Shown one piece after another: positions 62,139 to 64,000 of a stretch of 64,000 nucleotides of DNA; position 1 is the first letter of the stretch; each line of letters begins with the position of its first letter. The position numbers and the translations under genes were made by a program. The notes below the pieces were generated by a model, which did not search any database, was not told the DNA's origin, and worked only from the letters and a program-made list of their open reading frames with translations. The stretch covers positions 4,159,001-4,223,000 of the forward strand of contig JAYKKT010000064.1 of assembly GCA_036023115.1 (NCBI GenBank), in the 5' to 3' direction. This DNA is from Brasenia schreberi. Lineage: Eukaryota; Streptophyta; Magnoliopsida; Nymphaeales; Cabombaceae.

Positions 62139-64000
62139 ACCGTTTCAAAGTCCAAATTTCTGTTATTTTTACATATGTGAATTTATAGATATTTTCTAAA
62201 CTATTATATTTCTGTACCTTTTGCATGATGAAAATTGTCTTAAAGATCATATTTCTACTTCTTTTATATTAGAAAGAATTGCTCGTGCATATGACACTTT
62301 TCCAAGAAATATTAACATCTTGAGATTATACTCCAAGAAAAATCCAGCCAAGTACGAGAACGGTGCCAATGGATGAAATTTTGTTGAACTTACCTTAAAC
62401 ATTTCAAGGCAGATCATATTGTTTAATGGAAGCTTTTATTTCAAAGGTCGCCACTGGGTTTGTTTAATGCCAAAGGGCTGCTTTTCAGATTTGAATGAGA
62501 GCAGATTAATTTCTTTATAAGTAAGCTCTTTGTCGTTCATAATGAAGATATTCATACGAGGCAAGGCTAGCTTCAGTTCTCTCATACTTCCAAGGTTGTT
62601 TTAGAAAGAAACTTTTGGAAACTTTGAGGCACACACGAAGCACAGATTGGTCCTAAGGTGGCATATCAAAGGGCGCACCCTGGATATGGGCAGTTTAATT
62701 AGTAAGACTCCTCGTTTTGGACATAATCCTACTTCACGTGAAGTCAAGGCCTCTCATATTTCATGAATTCAACGAGAAGTAAAGACCTCCGTTGTCACAA
62801 GGAATAGATGAGCTAAAGGGCAACTGGGAAAACCCTATGCATAGACAACTCCATCCACCTGCACAGCAAAATTTACGATCTGCTCCACCTCAATCTAAAT
62901 CCACCAAAGAAAATAAAGTTGAAGTAGATATGCAGGGGAGGATAATCTGATCACCAACACCTTCATCTGAGTAAAGGAAAACAAAAGTGGAACTCCACAT
63001 TTGCCAATTTTTCCGACAAGTGACAAACACGTATGAACTGGTAATTAGCACAATCTAACATATCATACATAAGGTAGTCCTATAGTGTTTACCTCATCTT
63101 CAGAATTACTCATAAGTTAATAAATAAGTCCAATATGCTCAAAAGCTTTAAGACTCATGTGGCAACTGCCTTCAAATATATTAGATTAGAACATCAAATA
63201 CAGTCTTACCACTTGAAGAAATGGAAACACCATTACTATACAAGTATCCATTTTTCTTTTAAGGTCATTTCTGAAAACAAAGCTTCAATACACTGTCAAT
63301 TATGTGGAACTCACATCCAACAAAAAATTATCCCGTGAGAAAAACTTGGATAACATAACAATTAACACCTGCACAGATCGTTCTTCTTAGAAAATGGTAG
63401 TAAAGAACTAAAGATGACTTAATAACTTGACATCCAAAGTCTTGGATGTATCAATAAACATATATGCCAGCCCAATATAAACTAAGGTACATCCATCATT
63501 ACCATGCAAGCATTAAAATGGTTCCTACTGCTCATCAACTAAAGCATGAATGCTAGGGCTATAATCCTCGAGTGTATATGATAACCTCCAACAATACTTC
63601 ACATGCTTTCACCATACTAAAAAGTATAAACATGACTTATATAATCAACAAAACTGAGAGCTCCGTCATCCTAGACAAAGTATGTAGCTGCAGGTATGAG
63701 CCCAGCAAAAAAGATACTCCATTGATGTATGTGCATGTCCAACCTAATATTCATCATGAGATAATCACAATTCAGATTAGGAAAACCGCGAACCTCATCC
63801 CATACAGTATAACTAAGTATTTGATAGCCACTCTTTCATAGAAAAAATTCAAACTTTTTAAAAAACAAAAGTATCCATGATTCCCTGTCACATACAAGTA
63901 AGAGGATGCCCACCCTCGATCAAAATGCTCTATGGTCATACTTACTATGTGAAATAGAATAACAGCCACCTGACACACATTCGGAATATATGACAAACCA
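62139..64000 (-). other. Presumed SAR1 intron, no exon visible
   Basis: I looked on the minus strand for the conserved SAR1 P-loop and DYYAK-type exons and did not see them. The stretch is AT-rich, with only short open frames and no RNA gene. Confidence 0.5.

Overview
This window is nuclear DNA from a flowering plant. Genes have GT-AG introns. The protein families are plant-specific or have clear plant homologues: a CLE peptide, PADRE/DUF4228, a DUF7731-type secreted protein, a CAMTA IQ region and a peroxisomal ATP carrier. The AT-rich spacers hold long (AT)n, (CT)n and (GA)n tracts, Ty1-copia debris and tails of the plant RTE-type LINE whose copies end in (TTG)n. The species cannot be named from the sequence. 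All homology calls come from reading translations and from memory of the families; no search was run.

Layout. 0.2-2.9 kb, + : 3' half of a ZMAT2/SNU23 spliceosomal zinc-finger gene, with a LINE tail in one intron. 3.9-5.1 kb, - : a four-exon gene for a small Cys-rich secreted protein. 5.2-15.1 kb: gene-free, repeat-rich. 15.1-16.9 kb, - : a GC-rich two-exon gene for a TPR protein with a degenerate J-like domain. 19.3-23.3 kb, + : ribosomal protein eS12 with telo boxes upstream and a transposon-like insert in intron 1. 23.3-28.9 kb: spacer with a 59-bp tandem array. 29.0-30.2 kb, + : a broken CAMTA C-terminal fragment. 31.9-34.5 kb, + : two PADRE/DUF4228 genes, the first lacking its usual N-terminus. 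37.6-43.1 kb, - : an old decayed Ty1-copia element with two LTRs and a nested 43-bp LINE tail. 44.0-44.2 kb, - : a CLE27-like peptide gene. 45.8-49.5 kb, - : a Yip1-family Golgi membrane protein. 52.4-57.6 kb, - : a peroxisomal adenine nucleotide carrier (PNC) with an apparent frameshift. 60.6-60.9 kb, - : the last exon of a SAR1 GTPase gene, whose remaining exons lie upstream beyond the window; a LINE tail with target-site duplications sits in its intron.

The genes do not form a pathway. They are housekeeping functions (splicing, translation, ER-Golgi traffic, peroxisomal ATP import) mixed with signalling genes. I found no new multi-gene system. The strongest observations are structural: four LINE 3' tails of very different length, each with its own target-site duplications; the copia element with a deleted reverse transcriptase core; the PNC frameshift; a possible GT-TG intron in the Yip1 gene; and the CAMTA fragment broken by a 20-bp tandem duplication.
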